Shown: positions 43,159-54,161 of the stretch, piece after piece
Position numbering within the stretch: the first letter of the stretch is position 1
How the letters are laid out: each line of letters starts with the position of its first letter
Source: Akanthomyces muscarius
Taxonomy: Eukaryota > Ascomycota > Sordariomycetes > Hypocreales > Cordycipitaceae
Direction: 5' to 3'
Assembly (NCBI RefSeq): GCF_028009165.1
Contig: NC_079243.1
Span: 558,001-622,000, forward strand
Length of the DNA stretch: 64,000 bases
Notes under the pieces: generated by a model
What the model saw: only the letters and a program-made list of their open reading frames with translations
What the model was told of the DNA's origin: nothing
Databases searched by the model: none
Position numbers and translations under genes: made by a program

Positions 43159-43744
43159 AGGAGTTGGTAGCTCGGCAGTCCGTCGATTATTGTCTGATTT
43201 AGAGCACATAGTTCGGCTAGCATCAATTGTTGCTATATACAGAATATGCTTCTTGATTTGGGTACATTTCTGCAGTAGAGTGCTGACGGCAGACGTAGGA
43301 GGCAGAGAGTGTTTATTTCATTTCATTCCGAAGAATCAAAGCAACACAAATCTAACCAGGCTCACATTTCAATAGCATATCAGCTTACGACCAGCGCAGC
43401 GTCAACTATTTTAGAAGCCCTGTCTATTCTATGGGTGAGTATTGCTCATCTCTGGGTCTGATTCACTCATTAGTTGTTCAACGGTTTGGTCTTCATCGAG
43501 ACTATCTTCTGTTGTTTTATGCATACTGTGACTAGCATTATTTGCCCAACATAGATCGGAGGAAGCACACACAAAATGGAAGTCAAAAGTCGCGCCTGTA
43601 AGCAGTACTTCCTCTGGATAATTCCCCGTTTCCCGGCATGCTGAAAAAAAGATTTGCCGCAAAAAGGCAAGAAACATATCTTCGCATTTATTCCTGGCAG
43701 CAATTACACACCATAGGGGCCGATGCCGCTAAATATGTTGCAGG
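43159..43744. other. Intergenic region between duplicate copies
   Basis: The first ~70 bp after the stop are also present after the second copy (GGTAGCTCG...AGTTCGGC). The rest shows no supported gene. Confidence 0.45.
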
Positions 43745-43855
43745 CTTTTTAGCCACGACACGAATTTTAACCAAAGCACGACTTTTAGCCACAGCACGAT
43801 TTTCAACCACAGCACGACTTTTAATCACAGCACGAATTTCGGCCACAGAGCGACA
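43745..43855. repeat. 18-bp minisatellite (about 6 units)
   Basis: Units of the form AGCCACAGCACGACTTTT with variants. It is the reverse complement of the left array at 17154-17218. It lies directly 5' of the partial gene duplicate at 43923. Confidence 0.8.
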
Positions 43856-43922
43856 AAGGAAACACATCGCAAACCCATCTAGGAGAACATCATCTGCTTG
43901 TTTAAAAACGAAGCCATGATCC

Positions 43923-44279
43923 ATGAACGCCTCAATAATGCCGCCATTGCCCTACAGCGGGCTTTCAGGGAACGTGGCAGAGACTGCTATGCACATTGAA
44001 GAAAATGCCGTCTTATCGAAGAAAGTCTTTGCAGGCAACGTTAAGTTGCTTTTGCCGAACCGATACTATGATATTGAAGAAGAGGAAGAGGCGGAAGAGA
44101 ATAACTACGCAGTCGATGAAGTGGAGATATGTGTTAACGGGGGTTATATACTGCTCACTATCCAGCAAGAAATTGTGGAAATGGGTGCATCTACAGGAAA
44201 GCACCGGCACAGTGATAAACTCTTGTTTGAATGTTTGCAAAGGCACAAAGACCAGACGTGGGGTGTTAACATTTGTTGA
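43923..44279 (+). pseudogene. Partial duplicate of the 42070-43158 gene
   Basis: The frame encodes 118 residues. From about residue 19 (ETAMHIEENAVLSKKVFAGN) to the end (DQTWGVNIC) it aligns without gaps of consequence to the C-terminal ~105 residues of the upstream gene, at roughly two-thirds identity by eye; the first ~18 residues are unrelated. Similarity continues about 65 bp past the stop. The N-terminal two-thirds of the parent is missing. It may be a truncated pseudogene or a short expressed paralogue, since the frame is intact. Confidence 0.65.
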
Positions 44280-45680
44280 AAGAGCCGGTAGCTCGACAGT
44301 ACATTCATGATTATCTGATTTAATGCACCTAGTTCGGCCAGAGCTCACGAGCGGGAATCTTAGAAACAGGAGCCCAAAAGCACTCGTCTGCCGACTTTTC
44401 CTCTCCAGCTTCTTCTCGCTTCTGCCTGTCTTCCATTTCTTGCTCTATTGTTTGCAATACTTGAAAGCAGATTGAAGCTCTTAGGCTCTTGTTAGCGGGG
44501 TACGAATGGGCAATCTCTTTGACTGTACCTCGCACTCTTCTTAAAGTGTCACTGCAGAGTATATAATAGCACAGACGTATTTAGAGATCTCAAACATCCC
44601 TCGCAAAGTACGTGTTTGACAGAGAAAAAATTTCGGTGCGTTAAACGTTTCTTTATGCTCCCTTTACTGCGGTCTTTCATAGCTACTACTACAACCGTAT
44701 ATCTCAAAATGATTTAAAAATTATACGGTCATAGTTAGTTATATATAATAGCATAAATGGTGAACACGACTATGTCTGAGATATCACGCTACTGCTTCCA
44801 GCAATTGAGAAATCGCTGCCATCCGATTATTTAGACGAAAGGGCCTCCGCGATGATCGATCTAGAGGCAACTTTCTCCCAACTAATTTTATTCGCGCCTT
44901 GGCTTAAAAGAGCATCTTTGCTATATGTGTGGCCAGAGGATCCCAGAGGCTCCCTTGGCAATGAACAACTGGACAATCAGCACACGTTCGCTACTGGCGC
45001 CTCAATGCAGAGCATAAAGGCCTACACATCCAATGGTCTCGTCGGAAGACCTGACGAGTTCCGATCAAATTTGCATTTGCGCCATCTGCTCTGAAAGTTT
45101 GCGGAATGTGTTGAGACGAGGCCTGTAGGGCCATGACAAAGCTTGAAAGAAGCAAGTACTGTATCCTGTAGAGTATAAGAGCTGCTCTTAATTATGATGT
45201 CTAATGAATAAATAGCAATTATGATGTTTTCGGGCTACTGACTGACCCTTACGGACGATCTATCACGAAGATGTATGCAGTGTGCCACAGCTGACTCCTA
45301 AATACCGCAAAGTTATAGTAGTAAACAGACAACCACAGCCTTAGATAAAACCTTTAACTGCGGTTGATGGGACTATTCTTTAGTATAGCACTGGCAGCGT
45401 CAGACTCTTCTCGAATATTCACAATCTCGCTGATGGCATTGGTGACTTGACTGGCGAGGCGTCCTTGGTCTTGGAGGCGGTGAGAGAACATGCATATATA
45501 TTCGCTACAGTTTCAAAACAAGAAAATATAGAACTATTCAGAGGTACCCTCTACTATAGGTACTAGGCTCACTTAGAAGAACCTAGGTAGAACACTTACT
45601 CAGCTTGTAACTGGTAGCTCGACTGCATTGCTTGGGTCAAGAAGGCTGATTTGAATTTAGGGCAGCTTACATCAGTGCTA
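44280..45680. other. Intergenic region with weak small frames
   Basis: A minus-strand frame at 44329-44535 ends EEKSADECFWAPVSKIPARELWPN's last residues and could be a terminal exon, but no upstream exon was found. An 80-codon plus-strand frame starts at an ATG at 44852. Neither has a recognised family. 44560-44780 is AT-rich. Confidence 0.35.
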
Positions 45681-47513
45681 TTACGCTTGCTCTAGGCTGC
45701 CAAAAACATGAGCACTCTCCTCGCCGTAACCCGGCCAGTCATCGATACTATCGCGTGTTCTCACTACACCAGTCGCAGCACGCCGTCGCCAGGCAAGGTG
45801 TGACCGCCGTCCCGGGCCCCCACAGTTACCCCGGCCAGCGCCGCCGGCGCTCTCCAGAGCGTTCCCAGTGCAGCTTTTGGTACCCATGGGAAGACGGCCC
45901 TGAGCGTACCACTGAAACTTCACATCGTGTGGTGTTGGCTCGAATTTCCACTTAGTAATCACACCACAGCCTCGTAGTTCTTTCTTCAGTCCCTCACCAT
46001 TGATGCCAATCTTCGCGTCTGGGACGTTCTTGCCGCGAATTTGGAAAAAGTCGTGCCAGAATCTGTAAGACACGTCGCAGCTGACTTCGTTGACTTGCTT
46101 ACTAAGAGCTTTCATCTCATAGACCCAACCATCAGAGGAAGTGAATTTGGAGCCAAACTTATAGTTGTGCGGATTTTGTTCGGAGTCATCCCCATCGCAG
46201 CCATCGATGACAGAATCTCGAAGGCGACCCAGACAGTTGGGATCATCTTTGGGGCCTCTGGTGTCGTCATCTGCTTTGAAAACAGACAATTCGAGCTCGT
46301 TCACGGAGTCCTCGTTATACTTGACTACCTTATCACCTTGCCTGCAAAAGGTCTCGGCGCTGGCGACGGCCACATCCCGCGACATAACCCAATAGTCGCC
46401 GCTAACGCCATGACAATCATTTTTGTCCTTGGCGGGAGGACTAGGCGCAGAATTTGAGGTAGAGGCTGGAGTAGAGACTAGAGTAGAGGTTGAAGTGGGG
46501 GTTGAAGTGGAGGTTGGGGTAAGGATTGAGTTGGCGTTTGGAGTAGAGGTCAAACTAGACATTGTACTGGTGGTGGAAATAGAAGTTGGAGTAGAGGTCG
46601 AAATAGAGGTTGAACTAGTGGTGGAAGTAGGATTTGAAGTAGAGGCCGAAGTAAAGGATGAATTGGAGCTGGGAGTAGGGACTGAACTGGTGTCTGAAGC
46701 AGAGACTACAGCAGAGGATGAAGTAGATGTTGCAGTAGAGTTTGTAGTGGTGGAAGTCAAGGTTAGAGCAGAGACTGAGTTGATGTTGGAGGTAGTGATC
46801 GGAGTAGAGCTTCTGGTGATGGATGTATAGGTTGAGATGCTGGTGGAAGCAGAAGTTGAATTGGTGTTGGAAGTAGAGGTGGGAGTAGAGATTGAAGTAG
46901 AGGCTGAGCTAGAGGTCGAAGCAAATTTTGGACTGGTGGTGGATGTAGAACCTGAAGTAGGGGTTGGAGTAGAGGATGGATCGCTGTTGAGAGTAAAGAT
47001 TGAACTACTGCCTGAAGTAGATTCTACTGCGGAGGTTGAAGCAAAGGACGTTAAATTGGGGGATAAGGCTTTCGTAGAAGCTCCAGTCAATGCTGGCATT
47101 GCGCCAGACGAAGTGGCAGTTGCCACATTCGCTGCAAAATGCTCCCACCTGGCATTATTTGGAATCTTTAGGTACATCGTTGTCGTCGAAAAGTCATTGG
47201 AGGTTGGCGACCATAAAATAGAAGCAGCTATGGCAGCAGTGGGAAGCGCGGTTTGATATGGCACAGTGTATGTAAGGTTCGGATAAATGTAGTCGACATC
47301 ATCCACCCACGGGTTCCACGACGACGTAAATGATTCAGTGACATCCTTTCCATATACAACCTCCAGATCGAGGACTATTTGGCTTTCCAGGGGTTGCCAG
47401 CGCCCAATCGTTGTGGCCGAAGCTACAGTCGTTGTCGCGGTAACTAGAGAGGTGGCAACGCCAAAGGCAACGCTTAAATTATCAGGTCGCATCTTGTGCT
47501 TGGAATGATGCAT
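45681..47513 (-). CDS. Secreted Ser/Thr-rich protein with a Cys-containing C-terminal module
   Basis: Single exon, 610 residues (or 603 from the Met at residue 8, MRPDNLSVAFGVATSLVTAT, which opens a better signal peptide). An N-terminal domain of about 120 residues is followed by about 230 residues of Ser/Thr/Pro low-complexity sequence (STPTSTSTLVSTPAST type), then an ordered Cys-bearing module from about 365: DCHGVSGDYWVMSRDVAVAS, VNELELSVFKADDD, PNCLGRLRDSVIDGCDGDD, DFFQIRGKNVPDAKIG, CGVITKWKF, PMGTKSCTGNALESAGGAG. Modules of this type occur at the ends of fungal secreted proteins, but I cannot name it. The tail after GRGNC is Arg-rich and unlike the rest, so a frameshift near 45840 is possible. 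Likely extracellular or wall-bound. Confidence 0.65.
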   Translation of the reverse strand: MHHSKHKMRPDNLSVAFGVATSLVTATTTVASATTIGRWQPLESQIVLDLEVVYGKDVTESFTSSWNPWVDDVDYIYPNLTYTVPYQTALPTAAIAASILWSPTSNDFSTTTMYLKIPNNARWEHFAANVATATSSGAMPALTGASTKALSPNLTSFASTSAVESTSGSSSIFTLNSDPSSTPTPTSGSTSTTSPKFASTSSSASTSISTPTSTSNTNSTSASTSISTYTSITRSSTPITTSNINSVSALTLTSTTTNSTATSTSSSAVVSASDTSSVPTPSSNSSFTSASTSNPTSTTSSTSISTSTPTSISTTSTMSSLTSTPNANSILTPTSTSTPTSTSTLVSTPASTSNSAPSPPAKDKNDCHGVSGDYWVMSRDVAVASAETFCRQGDKVVKYNEDSVNELELSVFKADDDTRGPKDDPNCLGRLRDSVIDGCDGDDSEQNPHNYKFGSKFTSSDGWVYEMKALSKQVNEVSCDVSYRFWHDFFQIRGKNVPDAKIGINGEGLKKELRGCGVITKWKFEPTPHDVKFQWYAQGRLPMGTKSCTGNALESAGGAGRGNCGGPGRRSHLAWRRRAATGVVRTRDSIDDWPGYGEESAHVFGSLEQA

Positions 47514-47981
47514 TTTTTAAGACCGATACACGGCCAGACATGTTATATACTAAACGAAAACCGTAGTAGCCTGTTCCTGTGGTCGTCCATCTGAGCGCAT
47601 TAGGGCACTGCTAGTGCAGCTATAAAAGTCCGCGAAATAAGTGTCGCGAGGTCACTTGGCGACCTCAATCAAAATGGTTCACTTAGCGTCTTTTGTCTCA
47701 TCCGCTTGTGACTTGCGCATCGCCCGTTTCCTTCTTTTTCTTCTACTATGTGCTGTCACCACTGTGGGAGGGAAGTGATGTTCCTGTTTAGGCTACTTTA
47801 TCCTTTCTCGGCCCGTTGTCGTCTGTTCCGACGCTTTTGCGGCCTAACATGGGCAGCGAACCGAAAGTTAGAAAATATGCCATGACTGTCGCAGGTTTTC
47901 TCGTCTTCGAGGATAACACTGTCCACTCCCCAACGCTTGTTATATAGAAGCACTTTCTGAGGCGCCAGAGGTACAGGATCC
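47514..47981. other. Intergenic region
   Basis: No supported gene. A TTATATACT element near 47542-47550 is a candidate TATA box for the minus-strand gene. Confidence 0.45.
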
Positions 47982-48062
47982 AGAAGTGGAAGAGGTGCAG
48001 AAGTGGAAGAGGTGCAGAAGTGGAAGAGGTGCAGAAGTGGAAGAGGTGCAGAAGTGGAAGGC
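47982..48062. repeat. 17-bp minisatellite (about 5 units)
   Basis: Near-perfect units AGAAGTGGAAGAGGTGC, the same family as 32383-32475. Degenerate unit-like pieces continue to about 48145. Confidence 0.9.
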
Positions 48063-48400
48063 TTTCAGAAGTGAGGAGCATCCAAAAGTGGGAGACCAGA
48101 AGTGGAAGAGTTCCAAGAGTGGAAGAGATCTGGAAATCGAGGAGCAGAAGTGCAAGATGGAAGACAGACGTGTAGCAAAATATACCTATGCCAAAAGTCG
48201 AAGCCTAGTTAGGGTCACACGTTTGTCGCTTGGGCGTGGCCCAAAGTACGCCTTTCTCGTTGACACTCATTCACGGCAGAATTCCGAAGGTAAGGGTTCT
48301 GCCAGCAGAGACTGTAGTCCTGAAAGTAGCCAATAGTAAGGTGGTTTGTTGCCAACTCGTCTCTAACTTTTATTCTCGCAAAGAACGCTGACTCTGTCCA

Positions 48401-49135
48401 TCATGCTCTTCTAGCCCGACGCGACGTCTTCCTCGACCGAGCGCCGAGTTTCTCAAAGTCGCTAGCTATTACTTCGTTGAATTTAGTTACACGCGCCTCC
48501 ACGCTATTAGCACCTTCACAACGACTTAGCATGCATTCAATTCCGTAATCAAATCTCCGTTTTAAAGAATTGAGGCGCCGCAACTGGGCTATTGCCTCTG
48601 CTGTTGGTGTTACTCGGCGCGACTGTAAAAGAGCAAGAGTGCAACCGCTGTGCCCTTGTTTCACCGCCCAGAAGAGAGCATTCCCTCCCTCAGTATCGGT
48701 ATCTTCGCCTTCCAACATTGACCCAAAAGACCTGATCGTATATACGGAGATCGGTCTGTTTCTTTGCGCCACGGAACGTAGTGAAACAGAATTTGTATCG
48801 ATATCTTTGCATTTCAGTAATCGTCTTACGACATTTTCATGACCATGCCATGCTTCCATAGTAAGGGCAGTCCAATGATAGCCCTCGGATGGCCCAACAT
48901 GGGTTGATTCGGCTGGGCTATCCCAGTCAGCGATGCGTCCGGTCTGTCGATTCACGTCCACTCCACTGCTGATAAGTAGATGAAGAATCTCTTCATAGCC
49001 AAGCCTCGCAGCAGTGATGAGTGGCGTTTGGCCGTTTGTAAAGGTGGAGGGACTCGTGGTGTACTGAGTCGCCCCAGTTTCCCAGCAAAGAGGCAACCCA
49101 GGGCTGCCTTCTGGCAGGTGCACAAGCAGGGTCAA
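48401..49135 (-). pseudogene. Ankyrin-repeat protein, N-terminally truncated
   Basis: The minus-strand frame holds recognisable ankyrin repeats: GQTPLITAARLGYEEILHLL with ISSGVDVNRQTG, then HWTALTMEAWHGHENVVRRL and GGNALFWAVKQGHSGCTLAL. A basic tail (RSRKTSRRARRA) ends the protein. There is no ATG at the head; a TGA lies two codons before the first codon of the frame. A short frame starting at an ATG just upstream (MLTPDGDEA) ends at that point in a different phase, so either a frameshift or a missing exon separates them. Ankyrin repeats mediate protein binding; role unknown. Confidence 0.5.
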
Positions 49136-49558
49136 GCTTCATCTCCATCAGGAGTCAGCATTCTCAGTCACGGCCGCAATTCATAATTTTCCATCCCGTG
49201 ATGTTATTTTAATATTTTATTTCATGTCTGTAGAGACTGCAGAAAAAGTAGAGAGTTATTAGTAACCTATCTTGCTGTGCCCGAGAACGCAGCTCTGCGT
49301 ACCGAAATCTGCGGATATTTTTGCACGATCGTGTTCAAGAATTCCTCAGACCTGCCTTTTAGATGGATTTTCTGCCTAGGTACTAAAAGATTGCGTCGAT
49401 AGAATAGATATATCCCCAGCCTGTGGCCCTCGGACTCACTGGCTTGCGCCCAAACTGTACCACGGATGCAGAATTGGCGGGTCGCAGCTGGTGGAGGAAC
49501 CACTGCCATGTCAAAATTTCGTCAAACCTCTTCATGGCAGAATTCTCGATGCTGCAAG
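49136..49558. other. Intergenic region or lost 3' exon
   Basis: A minus-strand frame at 49267-49509 could be a former terminal exon of the adjacent F-box gene, but no splice pair in phase was convincing. Confidence 0.35.
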
Positions 49559-50694
49559 TCATGACCTGTTATTTACGCCTAGTACCAACCTCGATCCTTC
49601 CTTCCGCCGTCGAAAACAGCCGCAGTAAACTGTTCGGCACGGCGTGGATGGCGCCACACCGAGCATACTACAGAGCATATTTGCAGTCAAAGTACTACTC
49701 GGATGGAACCTCAGTGTAGAGATTCTCACTCTGTGAAAACCAATCGATTGGATAGTATTTTTGTTAGTTTCAAGAAAAGTCCTCAAGTCGGCATCGACAA
49801 AGGTCGCTTCACACATGTCGATTTGGTCAAGACCAAGTGCGTGATCAGATAGCAGTTCCAGAGCCCAGTCAGACTCGCGCAGACGTAAAACCTTGATGCT
49901 CTCCATCAGTCGTCTTAGAGTCTCCGAGACGGCGGCGAAGTCTGGTTCTTCCCATGTATGGGAATATGGACGGTCAAATCCACACAAGCTGATGGTATGA
50001 ATGGCAACGCCTCGCTGTCTAGCAGTCTGAATGGCGCTCGTGACGACTTGGAGATGGTGTTGATGGTAATCTTCTTCAATGAGGAAATCGTCATTCAGAA
50101 AGCAGTCGTCGGCTTGCGGCGCCTCGCAGAAGGTTAGTCCCACCTCATTCAACAGTGGAAGCGCGCAGAAAACAGAGGGCAGGATTAGGTCAGCCCCCTC
50201 ATCGATGATGCTTCGCTGTTCCTTGCAAATATTGTGCACGGTCTCATACACGGACATGTACGAAGGGAAATCATCTGCGTCGTCACCCTCGTCGTACATG
50301 TCTTTCGCTATATCCACATACTTGTCAGGAGTTAGGACATCAGACCTGAAACAATCGAAGTCTAGTATTTCTGTTGTCATGAGCGGCGTTATCGCAGCCC
50401 GGGGAGCGGTTGCACAAACATACCAGGCTTTAACAGTTCGGTGACTTCATAGCTAAAAGACCGAACATGATTGCGAACATCCGACTTCAGGAGACCCTTC
50501 AATTTTTCAATACCGGTCAAGGAGAACTCGAACTTAACGCGACGAAAAATTCTCGGCAGACAAGCTTGTCTGAGTCGTCTGCTGGTGTATGATAGACTTT
50601 TTACGTCCCAAGGCGCAAGAAACTCGACAACAGCGTGGATAATCTCTGTAGGAAGCCTCTCTAGCCGATTCGATCTGAAATTGTAATTGCTCAT
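49559..50694 (-). CDS. F-box domain protein
   Basis: Exons 50424-50694 and 49559-50370 join across a 53-nt intron (GTATGT...ACAACAG) to 360 residues in frame. Residues ~11-50 are an F-box: LERLPTEIIHAVVEFLAPWD then VKSLSYTSRRLRQACLPRIF. The remainder is a leucine-rich, beta/alpha region (LRRLMESIKVLRLRESDWAL) without clear repeats, as in the many fungal F-box proteins with variable substrate-binding ends. F-box proteins bind Skp1 in SCF ubiquitin ligases and choose substrates; the substrate here is unknown. The C-terminal ~20 residues (RRRKEGSRLVLGVNNRS) may be intron read-through. Confidence 0.75.
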
Positions 50695-51254
50695 GGTAAC
50701 ACTGCGAACGAGTCGGATACACGTATGGTCGAGTGTGCAGGACGTAGGACGAAAGATGTCGAGTTTGTGTCTAATGATGCTTGGTTCTCGAGTGCTAATG
50801 AGAGCAAGTCAATCCACCAGACACAGGGCTACAGCGATAAAAGCGCAGCCAATGGCTCATTTCTGAGCAAAAATGTCTTGTAAGACTGCCCAGTACTGCG
50901 GCGCCAAAAGCTGATCTTGTTACACCAAAAAGCTACGAGAGATCAACTGGCACTAGCTCAGAAATAGGACAAGCCCAAAAGCCGCCAACCGCAACAGCCA
51001 GAACTGGATGTGCCAAAGCACTGACAACGCAAAGCCACTACCACCGCTTAAGTTGTCGTAGAATTGTACCGTACTACATGTATGTAGCGCGTTGAATTTC
51101 GCTGAACAAGAAATGGCAGTCTAGGCATCGCAAATTATTCGTGCCGTTGCGTACTGGTAGCGTGTTGCAGCCGGACATCAGTATTTAGCTCGCGACATTG
51201 TGTAGCAGAAGTATATGACCTCGTGGCGAGGAAATCTGTTCAAGACTGTCAAAA
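50695..51254. other. Divergent intergenic region
   Basis: No supported gene; should contain promoters for the F-box gene (minus) and the small MADS-like gene (plus). Confidence 0.45.
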
Positions 51255-51546
51255 ATGGCACACAATGGAACAATCACTTGTGAGTTCAGTGCAGAAAAGA
51301 GACAGAACGAGGGACAATTTTGTCAGATCAACAATGGCCTGATGAAGCGGTCAAATAGAATAAGCCGGCTCTATGACGCTGATATGTACGTCCTTGTGCG
51401 ATGGAAAAATAGGCATTATGTGTATTGCTCTACAGAGGAGCAAAGCTTCCCCCCGGCTGCTGGAACTCTGGTGAGAACATAAATATTTGTCTTTCTCGAG
51501 ACAAGGAGGCTGACTGCATCGGTAGCACAAAGTATATCCCCAGTAG
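51255..51546 (+). CDS. Short MADS-box-like protein
   Basis: The first 72 codons (51255-51470) start MAHNGTITCEFSAEKRQNEG and contain NNGLMKRSNRISRLYDADMY followed by VLVRWKNRHYVYCSTEEQSF. This layout (basic stretch, helix KRxxxIxxLYDADxY, then two beta strands with an aromatic run) matches the second half of an SRF/MADS DNA-binding and dimerisation domain, where the classic text is KKAxELSxLCxxxVxxIIF. Exon 1 ends at a GTGAGA donor with a CTGAC branch and TAG or AAAG acceptors at 51525 or 51532; both give a very short basic second exon (the second extends to about 51600). Whether it binds DNA is unknown. Confidence 0.5.
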
Positions 51547-52734
51547 TAAAGAAAAGACCAGCAGACTTCGTAGAGAAAGAGAGGAGTAAAGAAAAAAAAG
51601 ATTAGTCGGTAGTATCAAAAAAAGTCTAGGACCAAGACTTCATTAAATCCACGAATTGCAATCTCATAGTTGAGAGTACATTTCCAAGTCCACCTGTGGC
51701 TGGCACTCGCGCTCGATTGAGAAGCTGAGAACGTGTCAATCGTTAGGCCACGTTGTTGTGGACGCAGCACTATTCTATGACAATAAACATTAGACTAGTT
51801 CGACTCTTGGTCGGGCAGTGGGATCAAATGAATTCGCATCAACTCTCGTGCAAACAGCTGCTGCTATACCTGTGAAGAAAACCACTTCCTCGACCAGCCT
51901 ACTAGTGCCGAATGCCCAGGCTCCGCGGACTCATGGCTTGGCCCCACTGGTACAATCGGACGAACTTCACTGGAGTCCTGCGTCGCAGTTACGCGAAGCT
52001 CCGTGAGCCTCCCTGCGCTACACGAAGCCTCCCGGAGCTGACACGCGCTGCCTATTATTAATATTGTAGTCTGTGGAAGACGGGATGCCATAAAAAGACA
52101 GCAATCTTGTTTGAGTTTAGATGTATATTTATCAATAGCTATTATATACTACCGTAATTTTAACCCACAGTTGTTGGATGTCGAGAAACGCTTGTGGCAA
52201 AACGCAACACTAACTGCTGGTCTAAAGGACAAAGCGCTGAATTGGACTAGGAGAGCTCAAAGTACAGAGGTATATCGAGAAAGCTAAACCTACCTCGGCA
52301 GCCCTCGCCTCAGCCCATTGGCCTTTCCACCACAACTTATCACCGACTTAAACGTATTTTTTGCTCAGCTTTACTTTGACCCGATCGCAGAGTTCCTTCG
52401 TGTCTGCTACAGAATTATTCTAGCATTATCATATCGGGAATTCCCCAATAAAGAGAGGGCATTGACGCACGCGGCGTCTTTCTTAGCCTGTGGAGATGTT
52501 TCGCTACAGGGTCAATCAAATTCTTACAGATTTTCCTTTCTCAAACTCGGTTGCGGAAATATTGGAAAGACATACATGGGCTGCCTTCTAGAGTATCGAT
52601 GTCCAAAGGACCTGTGAGCACATGACGACAATTTGTATTGCCACAGGCATTCAAAGGCTAAAGCCAAGCACCGGACGGAGACGCTACAGGACTTCACTGG
52701 CTGGCTGCATTCAATCAGTTATAAGCATTTCGTA
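51547..52734. other. Gene-poor region
   Basis: About 1.2 kb with no supported gene. A frame at 52318-52617 has no recognised motif. 52090-52160 is AT-rich. Confidence 0.45.
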
Positions 52735-53677
52735 TTAGTCTAGTCTTTCCACAAGATTTGCCACGACTGCTACCGAGAGCTCTGGGTGCGTAACGAATAG
52801 CTCCCGGAATGCCATATTCGTCCACAGCTTCCTGAACTGGCATGCAGCGTACGCACTCACCAGCTCTCGCAAAACGGGCTTTTCATCCTCCTCATAACAG
52901 AAGCGCAATAAAGCAACGATATCAGGAATCCTTTTCTTGTGCAGTGTAAAATTACAGAGAATCTCATGCAACTTGTGGAGGGCCAATGTGGCGAGTGGCT
53001 GGATCAGGTAGTAGTCGGCCATCATATGGACTCGTACATGAGAGAGGAACACTTCTGCATATTCTTTTGTTTTGTTGTTGAGGTTCGCCAGAGTAGGAGA
53101 TGGGGTGGGGGTAGCGCATTGGTACGAGCGTACTGTGGTGAAGTGCTCCCACGCTTGTTCTGCTCTCTGCGGGGGGTGAACTCCCCAATCCCACTCCGAC
53201 ACAGCCTTCTTCTTCTTTTTATCCTTCTTAGGCTTTGATGAGCCCCAAAAGTCGTCATCCGGAAGGTTCTCTTCGGCGGGTAGAGCCACAACAGCAGGAG
53301 AGGCGTCGCTTCCCTCACCTGGTTCCTCAGGCGGAGGCGGCGGCGGTGAAGCGGGTGGTTCGAAGGGGGCGGCACCATCATAGTCTCTCGTATATACATA
53401 CTGACCAAATCGGATGAATGTATCTTCGGAGACATTTTCCCAAACCGTACAGCCATCAGCCGCCTCCTTCATCTGCCCATATACAAGAGCATCGAGTGCT
53501 TGAGACTGGGAGGCAAGCAGCGAAGTATGAATGAAAAATTCCTGTTGTTTCGGCCCAACGAGAAAGCGAAAGGGCTTAGTAACCAGGATTCTGTTTGCTT
53601 GATACATTAGCCCCCGCCTAAAGCACCGATGCTGTTGCCATCTCGTAAACTTACGTGTCATAGGGAATCTGTGCCAT
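52735..53677 (-). CDS. BTB/POZ domain protein
   Basis: Exons 53655-53677 and 52735-53590 join across a 64-nt intron (GTAAGT...AAACAG) to 292 residues. The start MAQIPYDT plus exon 2 gives ILVTKPFRFLVGPKQQEFFI, HTSLLASQSQALDALVYGQM and DTFIRFGQYVYTRDYDG, a typical fungal BTB/POZ domain at about residues 8-85. A Pro-rich acidic linker (PPASPPPPPPEEPGEG) and a lysine tract (KKDKKKKK) follow. The C-terminal half (ADYYLIQPLATLALHKLHEI) is the usual helical BTB extension. Such proteins often link substrates to Cullin-3; not shown here. The first exon is very short (23 nt) but restores the domain's first strand. Confidence 0.8.
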
Positions 53678-54161
53678 GATGTATTGGATGATAGTTCTCT
53701 GTAGAGCAGTGTTTTTTGACGGACGAGAAGCAGGGACGACGGAAGAGAAGAAAAACGTACGGGAAAGGAGTGACGTGGCAGAGTGATTCAGCGGACCGTC
53801 TTGCGGCCGACCGCATGCATGTCTGTGATTGCCTCGCGCAGCCACAATCGCTATCACTCGAGCAGCAGCCGAGCACGGGAGCATCGCAGGAGAGTATACA
53901 GGGATATAGCACAGTTTCTGGCGATGCAGCAATGCCTTTTTGCGATATGACATTTGCTACAGATTGAAAGTACACACGCTTGGGTTGAGCCGCTCGAATG
54001 TGCCCCGAACTGCTTCAGAGTGTGCGTCTCCTGATGATCATATTCAGCGAAATCATGCTGCTGGTACGCTGCATCCATGCATGCATTCTCCGGTGTTCGG
54101 ACCAAGTTTATTCATTTTGCGGCAACGATGGAGCTGTCACAATCCTCATTAGGACTATAGG
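53678..54161. other. Intergenic region
   Basis: No supported gene; promoter side of the BTB gene. Several overlapping short frames on both strands cancel each other as evidence. Confidence 0.45.

Noticed and set aside
46423..47256. Long plus-strand frames rich in Val/Glu
   Set aside because: They are the antisense of the Ser/Thr-rich region of the minus-strand secreted protein at 45681-47513; the composition follows directly from that repeat.
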